Shown here: positions 49,601-55,600 of the stretch, piece by piece | Numbering within the stretch: the first letter of the stretch is position 1 | Layout of the letters: each line of letters begins with the position of its first letter | Assembly: GCA_963575745.1 (NCBI GenBank) | Contig: CAUYUJ010017793.1 | Coordinates: 295,001-359,000 of the forward strand | DNA length: 64,000 bases | Reading direction: 5' to 3' | DNA from: Prorocentrum cordatum | Taxonomy: Eukaryota; Sar; Dinophyceae; Prorocentrales; Prorocentraceae | Position numbers and translations under genes: made by a program | Notes under the pieces: generated by a model | Told to the model about the DNA's origin: nothing | The model's input: only the letters and a program-made list of their open reading frames with translations | Databases searched by the model: none

Positions 49601-52600
49601 GACCTGGGTCAGCCAGGATCTACTCTGGGTCAGCCAGGTTCGTGCAGACCTGGGTCGGCCAGGCCCTGCGGGATCCTGCAGGAGGCTCACGCACCACCCT
49701 GCAGGGGATCCCGCACCCCGGCCCGGATCACAGGGTACCCCTGGCCCTGCAGGATCCTGCCAGACCCGGTGCTCTCGAGCCCCGATCCAAAAAGCTGCTC
49801 AGAAGGCCGGAGACCTGCTCTCGCCATCGCTTGGATGTCCATTCCCTGTGTTTTTGTCGGTTTCGTGCGTGGTTTCTTCGTCGAAAGAAAAATGCACACG
49901 TCCGAGCGATGCCAAGTGCTGGGCCTTCTGCGCAGGCCCCGCCCTCCGCCGTCCCCCCGGGCGCGCCGCCGATGCACCCCGGAGCCGGTGCCCGTTTTCC
50001 TCGGCCTCGGGCGTCCTTGTCGGAGAGAGAGCTGGACGCGTACAGCCGCAGCGGGTCCGCGACGGACACCCGCCGCCTCCGCCTCTCCTCCAGCTCGGGC
50101 CGCTCGGTGCTGCCCTCGCTCACGAAGGACATGAGGCAGGCGACGAACTCCTCAGGGGGAGAACGACCGGCATAGAGGTGTTTTTTTAGCTCCGCGCGGG
50201 ATTCTTGGGTCGGCGCCGGGCCCCCCTGGCGGCGCCTCTGGCGCCGTCCCTGGCGCCTGGCGCGCTTCGCGCGCCTGGGAGGGGCGTCCCGCGCCTAGAC
50301 AAGAGAAATCCGAGCGGCCCACCGAAAATGTCAGATTTCGGATTGCTCTTCGAATCCTCGAAAGATATCGTGCCACTGCCGTCCGTGTCTGCGTTGTCGA
50401 ATATGACCCTCTGCGTCTCCTTCGGGACGTTCTCGTGAACGTCGTTCAGGATCATCCGGAACTCCTCGAAATCAATCAAGTTGTCGCCGTTCGTGTCGTA
50501 GTCCGTGTAGAACGGAGCCAGCACCTTGCACATCCCCCGCACTTCCTCCATCGTCTCCTTATCGAGGAGCGCACGCTTCAGATCCTCCTCGTCGTTCAGC
50601 TCCAGCCAGTGGCTGTCCTTATACTTGGCCAGGGCGCCTCGCAGAGAAACCTTGCCTCTATGCATGGCGTCCACCTGCACCTCGGCGATCTTGTCCGACA
50701 CTGCGCTGCTCTGACTCTTCGACTCCCGCCACATCCTGTGCAAATACGCCAAGAACCCAACGATGCAGATAACCAGCCCGGCCAACGCCCACAGGCTCTC
50801 CGTGCTGGACTCGTGGGCCTGCGCCCTCCGCAGCTGGGAGGCCGAGTCGCCCGCCTTGCGGCCGTCCACGAAGAACGCTGGACCCTGAATGACGAAATAC
50901 CCCAGCATCGTGAAGACCATGTACCGCGCCGCGTCCTGGATGAAAAAGCTTCGGGCTGCGTACAGACAGCCCCTCCAGGCAGCCCCAGCTGGGATTGCTC
51001 GGGGGCCTGTTAAAGCTAGCCGGGGCTACGTGGGGGGCCTGCCTGTGCGCAACTCGGAGCCCAGGGCTGAAACTAAACGGTGTTTTTCGTTTTCGTGTTG
51101 TTTTCGTTTTCCCTCGTTTCGTCTTCAGTCAGCCTTTGCCGCAAAACGAAGTCGAAACGAAAACGGCCCACGGAATCGCCGAAAAACACTGCTTGGGTCC
51201 AGCCCCAGCGGGAGCCTCGCCGGTCCTGGATCTCGCTGCCGAAGCCGACGCCGGTGCGCAGCAGGCTCAGGTTGCCGGGCGGGGACAGCTTCTCCCAGTC
51301 CTCGCCCGCGTCCGCGGGCCGCTTGTACCTCGGCGCGCCCTGGTCGTCCAGGTTGACCCGGCCCGCCAGCACCGAGACGGCCCAGGGCAGCGTGAGCAGC
51401 ATGATGGTGCTGCCCGCCAGCGCGCCGACGCCCACGGACACCTTTCGGGGGCCGTCGCGAGAGCCGCCAGGCCTCGGCGGCGAGGGGCGCGAGGCGGAGG
51501 GTGGGGGCGGCGGCCGCCCGCCTCGAGGAGGGAGCACGCGCGCCGTCGCAGAGCCGCACGCGGCCCGCCCTGGCCAGCCCTCCCGCCGACCCCAGGGGAG
51601 CCTGGCCAACCCTGATGGAGGAGGAGGAGGAGGAGGAGGAGGAGGAGGAGGAGGAGGAGGCCTCCCCGGGAGGCCCAAGATCCGGTGCGAGATGCCCCCT
51701 CGCGCCCTCTCGCGAGGCCGCCCCCCTCAACCTGGCCAACCCTCGTGGCCAAGCCCTGGCTGGGGTACCCTCGACCAGGATAGTAAGGATGCGCGGTAAG
51801 GATGCAAGGGCCTTGGAACGCCATGTTAACGTTTTCCGTGCGGAGCGCAGCAGAATGCCGAAGAATGCCGAATACCGAAGGGGCAAGGATGCAAGCGTGG
51901 CCTTGGAAAGGTGCCCCATCTTTACTATCATGGTTGACTGTATGATCCCCTACATGGTATACTTAGGTCGGGCCATGTCCCCCTACAGGCGGATTTTAGG
52001 CGAACGCTTTCAAATACTGAAGATACACCAAATAATTCCAAACATACTTTACAAACATCGTCCCCAGAGCTACGTGCCACTATATTGGATTTTTCTTCCT
52101 ATAGAGGGACAGGCCCGACTTCAGACTAAGTTCGGGGTCGCGCAAACATGGATCAGCGATCCATTGATTTGGCGCGCGGTCGCCAAGTCCGTGGATCGGG
52201 GGAAATGCCCTCCCCACAATGCGGCCGGTGCCGCCTCGCTCGGCGACGGAAATCCGCAGTGTCCCATGGAAACGGGACCCCCGTCGCTAATCAACGCCCC
52301 CTTGACCCATGTGGGCGTATAGCGACGGTCTGTCTCTTACCTGTCCCCTGCGCGCCCCGGGGGACAAAGGAGTATCCATGCCGCTGCTGCTCGGACCTCT
52401 CCCCGGAAACGTTATGACTCGAACTTCGAGGCGAATCGAGCCGCGGCGACGAGGTTTCCCAAGGATGAGCAGCAGTAGCGCTGCCGTTCTTCCCTCTAAC
52501 AGGCTGCCTCCCCCCATCCACCCTCCGCACCTCTTGAAGAAGAGAAACTGAACAGCATGAACTTTTGAAGGTCCGCACAAATTTCTTGGATCGATGCTGG

Positions 52601-55600
52601 ACCCCCCTCCCTGGCTCGCCGAGTAGCGCTGATCCAAGAAATCAGCACCGACCCAAGAAATCCACGTGGACCTCCGAAAATTGATGTTTATGCAATGTCT
52701 TTCTCCTTCGATTTCTGCCAGGTCGCAGAGGAGTAAGATACATAATTGAATTGGTGGGTGAATATTTCTGGTCTCTCTCACGCTTCCTCCTCTCACGTTT
52801 TCTCACATGGGGAAAGGTTACCGTTCCCTCCTCGAAAGTTCTGCCCAGCCGCTAGCCCCCTCCCGGCACCCTCGTCTGCCAGGGCGCGGAGGAGGGGTGA
52901 GATACGGCAGGTTCGTGTCGTGCCGACCTCGGCGTTGGTTTCTGACACCGCGGGGAGCATCAATTTCAACATCGACCAATTCTGGGTCGCCCGAGGCGTT
53001 CAACATTGAACGCCAGCGGCGGGGTCGCCGCCAATCGACACGACGCCGACCTGCCGTAACGAAATTGGTGTGGGCATCATGGATATGGTCTCTATTTGGA
53101 GTCCCGAAGCGGTACGGTGACACACCGTGCGGTGCCCTCGACATCCCCCAAGACCTCACCGAACGGTCCGCCACCGCACGGTCTGGGGACCCTGGAGGCA
53201 GCTGTCGCCCGAGACGTCCTCGGAGAACGACCCGAGTCCCAAAACCGTGCGGTGACCCCGAATCCCCACCGACTCTCGGCGGTGGAAAACCTCCCTTTAA
53301 GAAACCTCCCCTAAGTGAAAACGGCCTGGGACCGAAACCGACGGACCTGGAGCCGCAAACATGACGGCCGCGACGCCCTCTCGCGAACCGAAAACGGCCA
53401 ATTCCTTCATCGACGTGCCATGGTAGGAGGTCTGTCCACCTCCGAGACTCGCCACTCAGGAGGGGAAAAAATACACAGACACAAGTAATCGTCGATTCCC
53501 TAAAACATATGGGATAATATGGGAGGTGGGGGGAAGACGGAAACGCAAAAAATATGGAAAAATATAAGGAATCCTTTTATTTGCGTGTATTCATTTGTGT
53601 GCCCTTGGGCCCCTTCAACCACACGGTGTGGCCACCACCCCGCTTGGGGACCCGGACCCCCCGACTCCGCCGAGCACCTCCTCCTCCCCTCCAGATCCTC
53701 CAGATCCTCCAGATCCTCCAGATCATCCCCCCTCACTCCAGATCCTCCAGATCCTCCCCCTCGCTCATCGCCCTCCCCCCTCCCCCCAGATCCTCCAGAT
53801 CCTCCCCCCTCCCCCCTCCAGATCCTCGCTTGGGGACCCCCGACTCTGTCGCGCGCACCTCCTCCTGCGCGTTCTCCCCGAGGCCGGAGAACAGCACCAT
53901 CATGCCGTCGGGCACCGCGCCCAGCACGGGGAGGACGACGCTCCCGACAGCCGGAGGGCGGGCATCGGTCCCCTCGCCCAAGGGAGGAGGAGGAGCAGCA
54001 GCCACAACAGACTGCAGGGAAGGAGTAGAGTCGGACTTGCTTGGAGAGGACACGCGAGAGGACCAAAGACCCTCTCCGAGGGGGGCGCGCTGCCGCAGGA
54101 ATGCAGGAGGCATGGGTCGCGATACACAGGACACCAAAGTACCCTTGATCTGGCAGGGCCGACCTGCCAATCTGGGCCGACTGTACTGAAGGGGCCCACA
54201 AACACACACATAAATACACACAAATAGCAGGAATCCCCATATTGTCCCATATTCTCTTGGTTTTTGTCTTCCCACCCACTTCCCATATTTTCCAATATTT
54301 TCCAGGGAGTCGACGATGAATTGTGTCTGTGTGTTTGTTTCCCCCCCTGATGTACGAGAGCAACAGAATGTGGAACACCGGATGGCAGCAGCAAAACAGA
54401 TGGGCCACCGAACCCAAGGGTGAGACAACAAACGCTCTGCGCTGCGCGGCCCTACCAATAGGTAGTAGAGTACTCCCAGGTGGGGTGCGAGCAGTTGGCG
54501 TCGCAGGCTCGCGCCGACTCCTCGATACATCGCCGACGCATTGGCGATGCATCGGCGACGTCGGCGATGCATCGGCGACGCCGGCGTGGAGAAAGTCCGG
54601 TTCCACATCGAGCCGAATCGACGATGCATCGGCGGTAGGGCGCGATCCTCCGACCCCTACTCTGACCTCATCTGAGAGGCCCCGAGATAGTCGCTAAGCA
54701 GGGTCCGAACTGAACACCTTCTCTCCTCCTGACTCTCCGACATCATGGCTCGGGGGCATGCGCGCGGACAAGTGGGGGGCGGGGGGTGGGGGACGTGCTC
54801 AAAGAGGAAGACAAAAAGCCATTAGATCAGAGACCGGCACGGAAACGGAAAGAGCGCTGCAGCAACCTGCCCGAGATGCCTCATGGCACCCTTCGCTCTT
54901 GGGAGCCTTGGTGGTAAGAGCTGGTTGCGTCACCGCTCGTTCTTGGGAGCCTAGGTGTTCCGAGACTTTTAGGTTGCCGATCGCTCTGGGAAACCTTGGT
55001 TTTGAGAGTTGTGTACGTCACCGTTCGCTCTTGGGAGCCTTGGTGTGCACGAGTTTGCCACGTCACCGTTCGTTCTTGGGAGCCTTGGTGGGAAGAGCTT
55101 GTTACGTCAAAACTCTCTGTTGGGAGCCCTGGTGTTCAGAGATGTTTACGGTGCCGCTCGCTCTTGGGAGCCTGGGTGTGAAGAGCTTCTTACGTCACCT
55201 TCGCGCTTGGGAGCCTGGGTGTGAAGAGCTTCTTAAGCCCCCTCCGCCTCCGCCTCCGCCTCCGCCTCCGCCTCTGCCTCCGCCTCCGCCTCCTCCTCCT
55301 CCTCCTCCGCCATCTCCTCCGCCTCCGCCTCCGCCTCCTCCTCCGCCTCCTCCTCCTCCTCCTCCTCCGCCTCCTCCTCCTCCTTCTCCTCTGCCTCCTC
55401 TTCCTCTTCCTGCTCCTCCTCCTCCTCCGCCTCCCTCCCTCCTCCTCCTCCTCCGCCTCCGCCTCTCCTCCTCCTCCTCCTCCTCCTCCTCCTCCTCCTC
55501 CTCCCTCCCTCCTCCTCCTCCTCCTCCTCCTCCTCCTCCTCCTCCTCCTCCTCCTCCTCCTCCTCCTCCCTCCTCCTCCTCCTCCTCCTCCTCTCCTCCT

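Larger units (their letters stand above)
46567..50015. other. Exchanger intron 5 with repeats
   Basis: 3.4 kb. It carries R3 copies at 47,076 and 48,264, a diverged copy of the intron-3 hairpin element (47,358-47,476) and CAGGATCCTGCAAGGATCCTGC palindromes (47,519-47,545). It also has a GGGA microsatellite (48,030-48,110), MITE-1 copy b (48,636-48,789) and MITE-M (49,823-49,914). No coding sequence was recognised. Confidence 0.7.
51442..53858. other. Exchanger intron 2 with repeats
   Basis: 2.4 kb, canonical GT (GAG|GTGCGC) to AG. It holds a GAG run (51,616-51,660), a copy of the GGATGCAAGGGCCTTG repeat (51,786-51,955), MITE-1 copy c, R1 copy 4, MITE-2, R3 and R2 (minus), then CAGATCCTC repeats (53,692-53,825). 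No coding sequence was recognised. Confidence 0.75.
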
